Source: Asanoa sp040676615 (GTDB lineage Bacteria; Actinomycetota; Actinomycetes; Mycobacteriales; Micromonosporaceae). From it: 64,000 bases of DNA. Location: the NCBI RefSeq assembly GCF_040676615.1, contig NZ_JBFAPI010000006.1, positions 248,001-312,000 of the forward strand, read 5' to 3'. The position numbers were made by a program, and so were the translations under genes. How positions within the stretch are numbered: the stretch's first letter is position 1; each line of letters begins with the position of its first letter. The notes below the pieces were generated by a model. It was not told the DNA's origin, searched no databases, and saw only the letters and a list, made by a program, of their open reading frames with translations. Shown here one piece after another: positions 32,415 through 42,500 of the stretch.

Positions 32415-33187
32415 CACCGCCGATGGGTGAGTGGCGGCCCGGCCCACCGGCGCACACCGGGCAGGCGCTGCGGGCTCTGCACCGCCCCGGCAAGCCGTTG
32501 GTGCTGGCCAACGCCTGGGACGCGGCGTCCGCGCGGGCGGTGCAGGAGGCCGGCTTCGGCGCCGTCGCCACCACCAGCGCCGGTGTCGCGCTCAGCCTCG
32601 GCTACGCCGACAACGAGGCCACGCCGGTCGGCGAGATGCTCGACGCGGTCGCCCGGATCGTCCGCGCGGTCGACGTCCCGGTCACGGCCGACATCGAGCG
32701 AGGGTACGGCCTGCCGCCCGCGCAACTGGTCGAGCGACTGGCCGCCACCGGGGCTGTGGGCTGCAACCTGGAGGACTCGGATCCGCGTACCCGGGAAATG
32801 GTCGATGTGGACCGGCACGCCGACTTCCTGGCTGCGATCCGCGCGGCCGCCGGCCCCGACCTGGTCGTCAACGCCCGGGTCGACGCCTTCATCCGCGGCG
32901 TCGACGATCCGCTGGCCACCGCGGTCGACCGGAGCCGGCGGTTCCTGGCCGCCGGCGCCGACTGCGCCTACCCGATCGGTGCCAGCGCGCGCGCCGACAT
33001 CGCGGCGCTGGTCGCGGTGGGCCCGGTCAACATCCTGTTCACCGACGACACGCCGGCGCTGCCCGACCTGGCAGCGCTCGGCGTGGCCCGGGTCAGCTTC
33101 GGGGAGGGCATCCACGCGGCGCTCGCGCGGACGCACGCCCGGATGCTCGCCGCGATCGCCGCGGGGACGTCGCCCTACCGGGCGTGA
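32411..33187 (+). CDS. Isocitrate lyase/phosphoenolpyruvate mutase family protein
   Basis: This 258-residue TIM-barrel protein contains VLANAWDAASARAVQEAGFGAVATTSAG, the metal-binding TADIERGYG, GCNLEDSDPRT and the late strand FGEGIHAAL. It belongs to the PEP mutase/ICL superfamily, in the branch annotated as oxaloacetate decarboxylase or 2-methylisocitrate-lyase-like. The isocitrate-lyase KKCGH loop is not seen, so true isocitrate lyase activity is unlikely. The GTG start overlaps the previous stop; an ATG 12 nt later is an alternative. Confidence 0.82.
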   Translation: MTPPMGEWRPGPPAHTGQALRALHRPGKPLVLANAWDAASARAVQEAGFGAVATTSAGVALSLGYADNEATPVGEMLDAVARIVRAVDVPVTADIERGYGLPPAQLVERLAATGAVGCNLEDSDPRTREMVDVDRHADFLAAIRAAAGPDLVVNARVDAFIRGVDDPLATAVDRSRRFLAAGADCAYPIGASARADIAALVAVGPVNILFTDDTPALPDLAALGVARVSFGEGIHAALARTHARMLAAIAAGTSPYRA

Positions 33188-33203
33188 GCGTTACGGTTGC
33201 GGG

Positions 33204-33716
33204 GTGACCGACGTGCACGAGCCGCCGAAGGACCTGACGGACCCGAAGACGCTGCTGCTCGACTATCTCGACTACTACCGGGTGGTCGTCGGGCGCAAGG
33301 TGGTCGGCCTGGCGCCCGACGAGCTCGGCCGCAGCCGGCTGCCGTCGGGCTGGACCCCGCTCGAGTTGGTCAAGCACCTGGTCTACATGGAGGAGCGCTG
33401 GGTCCGCTGGGGGTTCGCGGCCGAGCCGGTCCCGCACCCGTGGGGCGACCAGGACGACGACGGGCGCTGGCTGGTCCATCCGGAGGAGACGGTCGACGCG
33501 CTGCTGGCCGCGATGGACCTGGCCGGCGCCCGCACGCGGGAGATCGCCTCGCGGTCGGCTCTCGACGACCGGGCCGCGGTAGGCGGGCGCTTCACGACGG
33601 CGGCGCAGTGTCCGACGCTGGGCTGGATCCTGTTCCACGTCCTTCAGGAGTACGCCCGGCACGCCGGCCATCTCGACATCGCGCGCGAGCTGGTCGACGG
33701 CGCTGTCGGCGAATAG
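33204..33716 (+). CDS. DinB/DUF664 family protein
   Basis: This 170-residue four-helix-bundle protein shows the DUF664 pattern: LLLDYLDYYRVVVGRKVVGL, then SGWTPLELVKHLVYMEERWVRWGF and WILFHVLQEYARHAGHLDIARELVDG. The histidines in KHLVYMEERW and EYARHAGHLD form the putative metal site. Many actinobacterial members are thiol-dependent (mycothiol or bacillithiol) transferases, but this one is unassigned. It follows the previous gene by 16 nt. Confidence 0.85.
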   Translation: MTDVHEPPKDLTDPKTLLLDYLDYYRVVVGRKVVGLAPDELGRSRLPSGWTPLELVKHLVYMEERWVRWGFAAEPVPHPWGDQDDDGRWLVHPEETVDALLAAMDLAGARTREIASRSALDDRAAVGGRFTTAAQCPTLGWILFHVLQEYARHAGHLDIARELVDGAVGE

Positions 33717-33783
33717 GGCACCTTTCGGGTCCCGCGTCGGGCGCCCGACACCACCGCGCTCCCGGCGGTCGTAGCCTGCGGGC

Positions 33784-34974
33784 GTGACCCTCCGGCTGGC
33801 GAGCTTCAACGTCGAAAACCTGTTCGCGCGCGCCAAGGCGCTCGACACCGACGAGCGCGAGGTGGGCGAGCCCGCCCTGGCCGCGTTCGAGACCTTCAAC
33901 CGCGTCGCGGCCCGGCCGGTCTACTCCGACCAGGACAAGGCCGACATGATCGTGGCGCTGACCACCCTGCGGGTGCTGGTCGAGACGCCGCAGGGGCTGC
34001 GGCTCAACAAGAACCAGTTCGACGACGCGTGGGCGCTGCTCCGCGAGAACCGGGGCGACTTCCTGGCCGCGCCCGACGACGCGCCGCCGCGGATCGTCGC
34101 GAAGGGCCGCGGCGACTGGCTCGGCTGGGTCGAGTTGACCATCGAGCCGGTCGACGAGACCTCGACCCGGATGACCGCCAAGGTGATCGACGAGTTGGCG
34201 CCCGACATGCTCTGCGTGGTCGAGGCGGAGAACCGCCCGGCCCTGGCCCGGTTCAACGACGAGTTGCTCGGCGGCCGGTTCGCGCACTGCATGCTGGTCG
34301 ACGGCAACGATCCGCGCGGCATCGACGTGGGGCTGTTCTGCACCGACGCCGTCAAGGTGCGCTGGGTGCGCAGCAACGTCGACGTCCCGGACCCCATGCG
34401 CAAGGGCAAGCGGCTGTTCAGCCGCGACTGCCCGGTCTACCAGCTCCGGCTGCCCGGCGGCGAAGACCTGTTCCTGCTGCTCAACCACCTCAAGAGCCAG
34501 TCGTTCAGCAGCGGCGACCCCGATCCGCTGCGCACCCGGCAGGCGCAGGAGGTGCGCGCGCTCTACGACGGCCTGCGCGCCGAGGGCGCGACGCTGGTGG
34601 CGGTGCTCGGAGACCTCAACAAGGGGCCCGACGGCGACCGCCACCCGACCCTGGAGGCGTTGCTCGGCCCGGGCACGCCGCTGGTCGACGCCTACGGGCA
34701 CGCCAACTTCAAACAGCTCTTCGGCGACAAGGACGTCCACCACGAGCGGCCGGGCAGCTTCCAGACCTGCTCGCTGAAGAACCGGCTGGACTACATCCTG
34801 ATGTCACCGGAACTCGCCGGGACGGTGGTCGACGGCGGCGTGTTCCGCAAGGGGCTGTGGGGTGGGCCGGGCAACGTCAACCCGCCCAGGCAGTGGTCGA
34901 TCTTCCCCGAGATCACCGCCGCCCGGCAGGGCGCCTCCGACCACGGCGCCGTCTGGGTCGACCTGGACCTCTGA
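33784..34974 (+). CDS. Endonuclease/exonuclease/phosphatase family protein
   Basis: This 396-residue protein starts LRLASFNVENLFARAKAL, the opening strand and metal-site Asn/Glu of the EEP superfamily. It carries VVEAENRPALARFN, LLNHLKSQSF, VAVLGDLNKGPDGD and the terminal SDHGAVWVDLDL. These make up the complete metal and catalytic residues of this hydrolase fold. No signal peptide is seen. The natural substrate (nucleic acid, phosphoester or lipid) is unknown. The GTG start has no competing codon nearby. Confidence 0.85.
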   Translation: MTLRLASFNVENLFARAKALDTDEREVGEPALAAFETFNRVAARPVYSDQDKADMIVALTTLRVLVETPQGLRLNKNQFDDAWALLRENRGDFLAAPDDAPPRIVAKGRGDWLGWVELTIEPVDETSTRMTAKVIDELAPDMLCVVEAENRPALARFNDELLGGRFAHCMLVDGNDPRGIDVGLFCTDAVKVRWVRSNVDVPDPMRKGKRLFSRDCPVYQLRLPGGEDLFLLLNHLKSQSFSSGDPDPLRTRQAQEVRALYDGLRAEGATLVAVLGDLNKGPDGDRHPTLEALLGPGTPLVDAYGHANFKQLFGDKDVHHERPGSFQTCSLKNRLDYILMSPELAGTVVDGGVFRKGLWGGPGNVNPPRQWSIFPEITAARQGASDHGAVWVDLDL

Positions 34975-34984
34975 CAACGCGAGT

Positions 34985-35010
34985 GCCCGCGCCCGGACCG
35001 CGGCGCGGGC
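34985..35010. terminator. Bidirectional hairpin terminator
   Basis: GCCCGCGCC and GGCGCGGGC form a perfect 9-bp stem around an 8-nt loop, between the convergent EEP-family and TauE-like genes. There is no T tract, as is common in actinomycetes. Confidence 0.6.
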
Positions 35011-35020
35011 TTCGAAAGCG

Positions 35021-35947
35021 TCAGACGCGGGCGGGCTCGACCGCGGGCTCGACGGCGGCGGCCGCCGTGCGGTTGGCGGCCAGGTGCTGGCGGACCGAGT
35101 AGGCCACCGCCGCCGCCCAGGCCACGTAGATGACCGCGTAGCAGGCCCACCGGACGCCGTCGGACGCGTCGATCCAGTCGCTGCGCAGCAGGGTGCGCAC
35201 GTTGGTCAGGATGATCACGCCGCCGACCGCGGAGCCGAGCACCCGCGGCGGGACGTGCCGCACCAGCCAGGCGGCGATCGGCGCGGCGATCACGCCGCCG
35301 AGCAGCAGCGCCGCGACCCAGGCGAAGTTGATTTCCTCGGAGCCGATGCCGACGAAGAAGCCGACGCTGGCGGCGATGGCGACCAGGAACTCGCTGGTGT
35401 CGATCGAGCCGATCGTCTTGCGCGGCTCGAGCCGGCCGCTGGCGAGGATCGCCGGGGTGCCGACCGGGCCCCAGCCACCGCCGCCGGTCGCGTCGACGAA
35501 GCCGGCGACCAGGCCGAGCGGGGTGAGGAAGCGCTTGCGCAGCGGCTGGCCGAGGTTGCCCGTCGGCAGGCCGGACGCGGTGAAGCGGATCAGGATGTAG
35601 AGACCGAGGGCCAGCAGGATCAGCGACATCACCGGTGCGGCGGTCTCGGTCGACAGCCGGGACAGGAACGTCGCGCCGGCGAACGCGCCCAGCGCACCCG
35701 GGATGCCGATCTTAAGGACGACCTTCCAGTCGACGTTGCCGAACCGCCAGTGCGACGCGCCGGAGACCAGCGTCGTGCCGATCTCGGCCAGGTGGACGGT
35801 GGCCGACGCCGCGGCCGGGTTGGTGCCGATCGCGAGCAGCAGCGTCGTGGAGGTGACCCCGTAGGCCATGCCCAGACTGCCGTCGACGAGCTGGGCGCCG
35901 AGACCCACCAGCGCCAGGAGGACCAGCTTGCGCACCGCGGCCACCAC
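35021..35947 (-). CDS. TauE/SafE family anion transporter
   Basis: This 308-residue membrane protein of about eight helices has the two internal family repeats: LVGLGAQLVDGSLGMAYGVTST in the first half and GLVAGFVDATGGGGWGPVGTPAIL in the second. TauE/SafE proteins export or import sulfite, sulfoacetate or related organic anions. Several GTG codons lie at the start (35947, 35944, 35935) and I cannot decide between them. A promoter candidate lies at 35969-35998. Confidence 0.85.
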   Translation of the reverse strand: MVAAVRKLVLLALVGLGAQLVDGSLGMAYGVTSTTLLLAIGTNPAAASATVHLAEIGTTLVSGASHWRFGNVDWKVVLKIGIPGALGAFAGATFLSRLSTETAAPVMSLILLALGLYILIRFTASGLPTGNLGQPLRKRFLTPLGLVAGFVDATGGGGWGPVGTPAILASGRLEPRKTIGSIDTSEFLVAIAASVGFFVGIGSEEINFAWVAALLLGGVIAAPIAAWLVRHVPPRVLGSAVGGVIILTNVRTLLRSDWIDASDGVRWACYAVIYVAWAAAVAYSVRQHLAANRTAAAAVEPAVEPARV

Positions 35948-35968
35948 CCTTCCCTAGTTTGTTGGTAG

Positions 35969-35998
35969 AGAATACGTAAACGATCGGGATGGTGGCAA
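35969..35998 (-). promoter_or_regulatory. Candidate promoter of the TauE-like gene
   Basis: On the minus strand TTGCCA (35998-35993) and TATTCT (35974-35969) are separated by 18 nt and lie about 22 nt upstream of the first possible start. The segment is AT-rich relative to its surroundings. Flanking GTTT and AAAC bases may be part of an operator. Confidence 0.4.
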
Positions 35999-36041
35999 GA
36001 CGCTTCCCACGAAACGGGCCCAGAGGGTTGATGATGGTTGG

Positions 36042-37916
36042 ATGGGTGCCTACGCCGACGCATACCGGACGAGCCTCACCGACCCGAGCGCCTTCTGGGG
36101 CGCCGCCGCCCGCGAGATCGAGTGGGTCCGGCCGCCGGCCACCGTGCTCGACGACGGCGCGCCGCCGTTCTACCGCTGGTTCCCCGACGGGGTGCTCAAC
36201 ACCTGCTTCAACGCCGTCGACCGGCACGTCCGCGACGGGCGGGGCGAACAGGCCGCCGTCGATTACGACAGCCCGGTCACCGACACCCGGCGCACCCTGA
36301 CCTACCGGGAGTTGCTGGACCAGACCGCGCGCTTCGCCGGCGTACTCCGGCATCTCGGTGTCGGCAAGGGCGACCGCGTGGTGATCTACATGCCGATGGT
36401 GCCCGAGGCGGTCGTGGCCATGCTCGCCTGCGCCCGGCTGGGCGCCGTGCACTCGGTGGTGTTCGGCGGTTTCGCGCCGCGCGAGCTGGCCGCCCGGATC
36501 GACCACGCCCGGCCCACCGTGCTGGTCACCGCCTCGTGTGGCATCGAGGCCAAGCGGATCGTCGAATACCAACCGATCGTCGAGCAGGCCCTCGCGCAGG
36601 CCACCCACCGGCCGCGCAGTGTGGTGCTGCTGCAGCGGCCGCAGGCGCCGGCCACCCCGCGGCCCGGGCGCGACCTCGACTGGCACGACGCGCTGGGCGA
36701 GGCCGAACCGGTCGACTGCGTGCCGGTCGCCGCGACCGACCCGCTCTACATCCTCTACACCTCCGGCACGACCGCCCGCCCGAAGGGCGTCGTGCGCGAC
36801 AACGGCGGCCACGCGGTGGCGCTCCGGTGGAGCATGAGGCACGTCTACGACACCCACCCGGGCGAGACGATGTGGACCGCCTCAGACATCGGATGGGTCG
36901 TCGGGCACTCCTACATCGTGTACGCGCCCCTGCTCACCGGCTGCACCTCGGTGCTCTACGAGGGCAAGCCGGTCGGCACTCCCGACGCCGGCGCCTTCTG
37001 GCGGGTCGCCGCCCAACACGGGGTCAAGACGATGTTCACCGCCCCGACCGCCTTCCGGGCGATCCGCCGCGACGACCCGGCCGGCGCCCACCTCGACCGC
37101 TACGACCTGAGCGCGCTGCGCTACCTGTTCCTCGCGGGGGAGCGGCTCGACCCGGAGACCTACGCCTGGGCCCGCGACCGGCTCGGCATCCCGGTGGTCG
37201 ACCACTGGTGGCAGACCGAGACCGGCTGGCCGATCGCCGCCAACCCGATGGGCCTGGAGCCGCACGGGCCGCGCCCCGGCTCGGCGACCGTGCCGATGCC
37301 CGGCTACGACGTCCAGGTGGTCGACGAGGCCGGCGAGCGGGTCAAGGAGGGCCAGATCGTCATCAAGCTGCCGCTGCCGCCGGGCACCCTGCCCACCCTC
37401 TGGGAAGACGACGAGCGTTACATCGCCTCCTACCTGAGCGCCCACCCCGGCTACTACCTGACCGGCGACGGCGGCTACCTCGACGACGACGGCTACCTGT
37501 TCGTCATGGGCCGCACCGACGACGTGATCAACGTGGCCGGCCACCGGCTCTCCACCGGCGCGATCGAGCAGGTCCTGGCCGCGCACGAGGCCGTCGCCGA
37601 GTGCGCCGTGATCGGCGTCGCCGACGAGCTCAAGGGCCAGCTGCCGCGGGCGTTCGTGGTGCTCAAGGCCGGCACCGAGATCGATCCCGGCACGCTCGAC
37701 GCCGAGCTCAAGGCCCTGGTCCGCGAGCGGATCGGCGGCATCGCGGCGCTGCGGCGGGTCGACGTCGTCGCCGGCCTGCCGAAGACCCGCTCCGGCAAGA
37801 TCCTTCGCCGGACCATGCGCGGCATCGCCGCCGGCGCCGACGAGCCGGTGCCCTCGACGATCGAAGACCCGGCGGTGCTCGATGCTCTGCGACCACTCCT
37901 GGCGGAACGGGGCTAA
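36042..37916 (+). CDS. prpE: Propionyl-CoA synthetase / acetyl-CoA synthetase-like ligase
   Basis: This 624-residue adenylate-forming enzyme carries the AMP-binding signature LYILYTSGTTARPKGVVRDN, VDHWWQTETGWPIA (A5 region), YYLTGDGGYLDDDGYLFVMGRTDDVINVAGHRLS (A7-A8), and the C-terminal catalytic lysine in PKTRSGKILRRTMR. The opening AYRTSLTDPSAFWGAAAREIEW and the length match propionyl-CoA synthetases. It activates propionate or acetate to the CoA ester. Confusion with other short-chain acyl-CoA ligases is possible. The 3' end overlaps the convergent dehydrogenase by 4 nt. Confidence 0.85.
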   Translation: MGAYADAYRTSLTDPSAFWGAAAREIEWVRPPATVLDDGAPPFYRWFPDGVLNTCFNAVDRHVRDGRGEQAAVDYDSPVTDTRRTLTYRELLDQTARFAGVLRHLGVGKGDRVVIYMPMVPEAVVAMLACARLGAVHSVVFGGFAPRELAARIDHARPTVLVTASCGIEAKRIVEYQPIVEQALAQATHRPRSVVLLQRPQAPATPRPGRDLDWHDALGEAEPVDCVPVAATDPLYILYTSGTTARPKGVVRDNGGHAVALRWSMRHVYDTHPGETMWTASDIGWVVGHSYIVYAPLLTGCTSVLYEGKPVGTPDAGAFWRVAAQHGVKTMFTAPTAFRAIRRDDPAGAHLDRYDLSALRYLFLAGERLDPETYAWARDRLGIPVVDHWWQTETGWPIAANPMGLEPHGPRPGSATVPMPGYDVQVVDEAGERVKEGQIVIKLPLPPGTLPTLWEDDERYIASYLSAHPGYYLTGDGGYLDDDGYLFVMGRTDDVINVAGHRLSTGAIEQVLAAHEAVAECAVIGVADELKGQLPRAFVVLKAGTEIDPGTLDAELKALVRERIGGIAALRRVDVVAGLPKTRSGKILRRTMRGIAAGADEPVPSTIEDPAVLDALRPLLAERG

Positions 37917-39226
37917 GGGCGCGCCGGCGCGGGCGGGCGGACCGGCAGCTCCGGTGCGGCGTTGTTGAGCGGCACCTCCGGCCCGCGGATCAGGCCCAGC
38001 TGCACCGCGTGCCGGGGCATGAACGCGTTCAGCAGCCAGTCGCCGACCACCCTGATCCGGTTCCTGGGCAACGACAGGAGGTGGTAGCCGCGGGTCGCGA
38101 TCATGGCCGGAATGCCGGACAGGTGGATGCCGATCGGGTTGGCGGTCGCGGCCAGCCCGCCGAGGTCGACCACGAAGCCCAGGTCCCGGTGCCGGTATGG
38201 CTTGCGCCTGCCCGTCCCGTACTCCGCGGCGATGTTGCTGGCCGCCTGCTTGCCGTGCCGCACCGCGTGCTGGGCGGTCATCGGCGTCGGCCGGCCCGGG
38301 TGTTCCGGGTCGGGCACCGCCGCCGCGTCGCCGACCGCGTAGACCCGCGGGTGGCCGGGCACGTTGAGGTATTCGTCGACCACGATGCGGCCGTGGTCGG
38401 TGGGCAGGCCGAGGTCTTCGACGACCGGGTCGGGGCGCACGCCGACACACCAGACCAGTGTGCGGGTCGGGATGTAGCGACCATTGGTCAGGCGTACGCC
38501 GTCGAAGAGCGCTTCCTGCACCGAGGTGCCGAGCAGCACCTCGACGCCGCGCTCGCGGAGCACCCGGTCGGCGTCTTTCGACATCTCCTCGTCCAGCTCG
38601 GGCAGCACCCGCTTGGCCAGGTCGATCAGGATCCAGGTGGGCTTTATCGGCGCACCCTTCTGCTTGGCCAACTGGTCGGTGAACTGCACACCGTGCGCGG
38701 CCACCTCGGTGCCGGTGTAGCCGGCGCCGACCACCACGAACGTGCAGCGCGCGGTGCACTCGCCCGGGTCGGGCTCGACCAGCGCCATCTCGATCTGGCG
38801 GACCATGTGGTCGTGCAGGAAGAGCGCCTCGGGCACACCGCGGAAGCCGTGCGCGTGGTCGGCCACGCCCGGGATGGGCAGCAGCTTGTTGACGCTGCCC
38901 AGGGCTATCACCAGCCGGTCGTATGGGATGTAGCCGTCGCCGCCCTCGGGGTCGACGTAGTGCACCCTGTTCTGCTTGAGGTCGAGCGCGTTGGCCTCGC
39001 CGAGGACCAGCCGGACACCGGGCAGCGCGGAGGTGAGCGAGACCGCGATCTGGCGCGGCTCCAGGACCCCGACCGCGACCTCCGGCAGCAGGGGCACGTA
39101 GAGCAGATAGTCGGTCGGGTTGATCAGCGTGATGTCTGCCCGGCCGCGCGCGAGGCGGCTCAGTTTGTGCGCTGTGTGGAACCCGGCGAAGCCGCCTCCG
39201 ACGATGACCACCCTTGGACGAGCCAT
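37913..39226 (-). CDS. Type II NADH dehydrogenase-like FAD protein
   Basis: From the ATG at 39226 this is 437 residues, with an N-terminal FAD motif RVVIVGGGFAGFHTAHKLSRL, a second dinucleotide (NADH) motif TFVVVGAGYTGTEVAAHGVQF and the FAD-binding YAVGDAAAVPD. WCVGVRPDPVV lies between them. This is the NDH-2 layout, single-subunit oxidation of NADH with quinone reduction. The C-terminal part includes a membrane-interacting segment, LLSLPRNRIRVVGDWLLNAFM. A longer frame to 39262 adds an unlikely Pro-rich start. Confidence 0.88.
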   Translation of the reverse strand: MARPRVVIVGGGFAGFHTAHKLSRLARGRADITLINPTDYLLYVPLLPEVAVGVLEPRQIAVSLTSALPGVRLVLGEANALDLKQNRVHYVDPEGGDGYIPYDRLVIALGSVNKLLPIPGVADHAHGFRGVPEALFLHDHMVRQIEMALVEPDPGECTARCTFVVVGAGYTGTEVAAHGVQFTDQLAKQKGAPIKPTWILIDLAKRVLPELDEEMSKDADRVLRERGVEVLLGTSVQEALFDGVRLTNGRYIPTRTLVWCVGVRPDPVVEDLGLPTDHGRIVVDEYLNVPGHPRVYAVGDAAAVPDPEHPGRPTPMTAQHAVRHGKQAASNIAAEYGTGRRKPYRHRDLGFVVDLGGLAATANPIGIHLSGIPAMIATRGYHLLSLPRNRIRVVGDWLLNAFMPRHAVQLGLIRGPEVPLNNAAPELPVRPPAPARP

Positions 39227-39307
39227 GCCATCCACGGTAGTGCCAGGTGGGGTGACCGGCACCCTATGTGCCGGATTCAGCCCAAGGCCGGTTTGGAGCC
39301 GAACACC

Positions 39308-39395
39308 TCCGATGTATCGCGACCTCGGAGGGAAGAACGTTCGGGACAGGCATCGACGTTCGGGGATTGACGCGCGAAGACATCCAATGTTAACT
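39308..39395. promoter_or_regulatory. Promoter and candidate operators of the GH95-like gene
   Basis: TTGACG (39367-39372) and TTAACT (39390-39395), spaced 17 nt, form a plausible promoter 156 nt before the ATG. ACATCCAA at 39380-39387 lies in the spacer. The fuller form ATACATCGGA lies upstream on the minus strand at 39308-39317. The same decamer occurs twice before fucD (52224-52252), so these are proposed operators of one regulator. Confidence 0.4.
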
Positions 39396-39550
39396 ACACG
39401 TCACAGATGTGGGTCGATGCATCACCGGCCCACACCTCACCCCCGCTGCGGCTGCCCATTTCGGCGGATGGACAGCGCGGTGACGCCCGGCAGGCGTCGC
39501 CGTTGGCGGGGCACATCTACAGACGAACGATCACGAAGGGATCGTGTCGA

Positions 39551-42500
39551 ATGAAGGTGCGTACGCCGATCCGCGCCGCGGTGCTCCTCCTGCTGGCCGG
39601 CGGCCTCGTCGCCACCGGCCCGGCACCGGCCGGCGCGGCGCCCACGGATGCCGCGTACAACGCGGGCACGGGCGCCCTCGACGTCAACTACGGCAGCTAC
39701 CTGTCCAAGCACGACATCGTCTACAACCGGCCCAACACCAACCCGCTGCACGGCCTGACCGTCGGCAACGGCAGGACCGGCGCCATGGTGTGGAACCAGA
39801 ACGGCACGACGATGCAGGTCTCCGGTGTCGACCTGGCCGAGCAGTCGACCTACGCGGCCGGCAACCTCAACCTCTTCACCTCGCCGCAGCTCGACTCCGG
39901 CTACAGCACGTTCCAGCAGCGGCTCTCGCTCTACGACGGCACGCTGACCACCAGATACGACACCAACCGCACGGTGACGGTGTTCGGCGCGCCCAACTCC
40001 GAGGTGATGGGCATCCACGTCGACGACAGCCGGCCCGGCGTGAGCAGCATCGGGCTCGACCTGTCGCTGTGGGACATGAACACCGTGCAGAACATCGCCG
40101 ACGTGCCCAACCTGACGACCTGGCGCACGGTCAGCACGTTCGCCGACAGCACCGGCGTCGGGCTCTCCCGCGGCCAGGCCGACCCCAACAACTTCGGCTA
40201 CACGTTCGCCGCGACCGTCGAGGGCGCCAGCTACACCTCGCAGACCGTCAACGGGACCCGGGTGCGGCTCACCATCACGCCCAGCTCGAGCTACACGATC
40301 TGGTTCACCGCGGCCAGCCGGATCAACTCGCCCGGCCAGAACTCGGTGCAACAGGCGAAGAACCAGCTCGCCGCGGCCAGGTCGACCGGTTACACCAGCA
40401 CGCTCAACGCGTACAAGAACTGGTGGCACTCCTTCTGGGCCAAGTCGTTCGTGCAGTACGGCGGCAGCGCCGACAACGACTACCTGGAGAACGCCTACTA
40501 CCTGTTCACCTACATGATCGCGGCGGGTGGATACGGCAACTATCCGCTGCACTTCATCAACGGCAACTTCCGCGCCACGCAGGACAACTCGAAGTGGAGC
40601 AACGGCTACTGGTACTGGAACCAACGGGACGTCTACAACTCGTTCTACGGCTCCAACCATCCGGAGCTGATGCGCACCTTCAACAACCTCTACGCGCGAA
40701 ATCTCCCGGCGTTGAAGAGCTACACCCAGACGCGCTACGGGACCGACTCGCTCTGGGTGCCGGAGACGATGGGCTGGGACGGCAACGCCCGCGGCACCAT
40801 CAACAGCGACTACGTCAACGACATCTACTCGACCGGCACCGAAGCCGCCTACAACATGTATCTCTACTACCGTTACACCAACGACGCCACCTACCTGCGT
40901 GACGTCGCCTACCCGTTCATCCGGGAGTCGGTGCGGTTCTACCAGAACCGGTTGTCACGCAACGGCAGCCAGTACTTCATGGCCAGCTCCAACGCGCACG
41001 AGACCTACTGGGACGTGCGCAACGCGATCACCGACCTGGCCGCCGTGCGGCTGCTGTTCCCGCTGGCCATCCAGGTCTCCACCCAGCTCGGGCTCGACAG
41101 TGGACTGCGGTCCGGTTGGCAGGACGTGCTCAACAACCTGGCGCCCTACCAGATCCAGAACGGCGCCTATCTGCCGCACGACCCGCCGATCTCGCAGACC
41201 CGCAACGGCGAGAACGTGGCCCTGGAACTGGTCTGGCCCTACGACCAGACCGGGATCGGCTACCCCGACACGCAGACGGCCATCAACACGTGGAACGTGC
41301 GGCCATTCCCGTACGGCAACGTCTGGGCCAACGACCACGTGCACGCCGCCCGGCTCGGGCTCGGGCCGCAGGCACAGGCAGGCATGAAGACGATGCTGCA
41401 GAAATACCAGAACTACCCCAACGGCATGACCAACAACACCAACGGGGTGTACGAGTACGTCGGCATCCACCTGGCCGCGATGAACGAGTCGTTGATGCAG
41501 TCGTACAACGACAGGATCCGGGTGTTCCCGGCCATCCCGTCCGACTCGAACTTCGTCGGCAAGTTCACGTTGCTGGCTAAGGACGGGTTCCTGGTCAGCT
41601 CCGAGCGCGAGGCGCAGGAGACGAAATACGTCGGCATCCGCAGCCTGCACGGCAAGCAGGCCCGGGTGGTCAACCCCTGGGGCACCCAGCAGATCCGGGT
41701 CCGCCGCACCAGTGACAACGCGATCATCACCACGGTCTCGGCGGCCGAGGTGACGTTCGCGACGGCGGCCAACACCACCTACGTGGTAGAGCGGGTGGCC
41801 AAGCCGCTGACGTCCTACTCGGCCACCACCCTCACTGGCACGGCCAACCAGGGCGCGAAGTCGCTGTCCGGCACCGCGTCGACCCTCGGCCTCGGGCCGG
41901 CGGGGCAGGGCGGGCTGGTCAACGACACGGAACTGACCTACGGCGCCAACTGGTACCAGACGACGGCGCGCGGCTACGGCGACTACAACGACGACACCCA
42001 CCACACCAACACGGTGGGCGCCGAGGCGTCCTACACGTTCACCGGCACGGGCGTGGAGTACCTCTCGGAGCGGTTCAGCGACATGGGCAACGTCGACGTC
42101 TACGTCGACAACGTCTTCCAGACCAACGTCAACCTCAACGTCGGTGGCGCCCGGCAGGCACAGCAGGTGGTCTACAGCAAGACCGGGCTGGCCAGCGGGC
42201 AACACACGATCCGGATCGTCAACAAGTCGACCTCGGTGGGCATGGTCGACGCGCTGCGGATCCTCACCGGCGGTGGCAGCAACCCGACGGGTGGCACCGC
42301 GTTGCGGGCGATGGTCAACAACCAGTACGTGACGGCGGGCGCCAGCCCGCTGATCGCAAGCGCGACGGCGGTCGGCGGGTCCGAGCGCTTCGACCTGGTC
42401 GACCTCGGCGGCGGCAACGTGGCGTTGCGGGCCCAGGTCAACAACATGTTCGTCTGCGCGGAGAACGCCGGCGCCAACCCGCTGATCGCCAACCGGGCGT

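Noticed and set aside
36038..39370. 1110-codon plus-strand frame over prpE and ndh
   Set aside because: It is a shifted shadow of prpE followed by the antisense of the NADH dehydrogenase gene. It has no ribosome-binding site and no domain.
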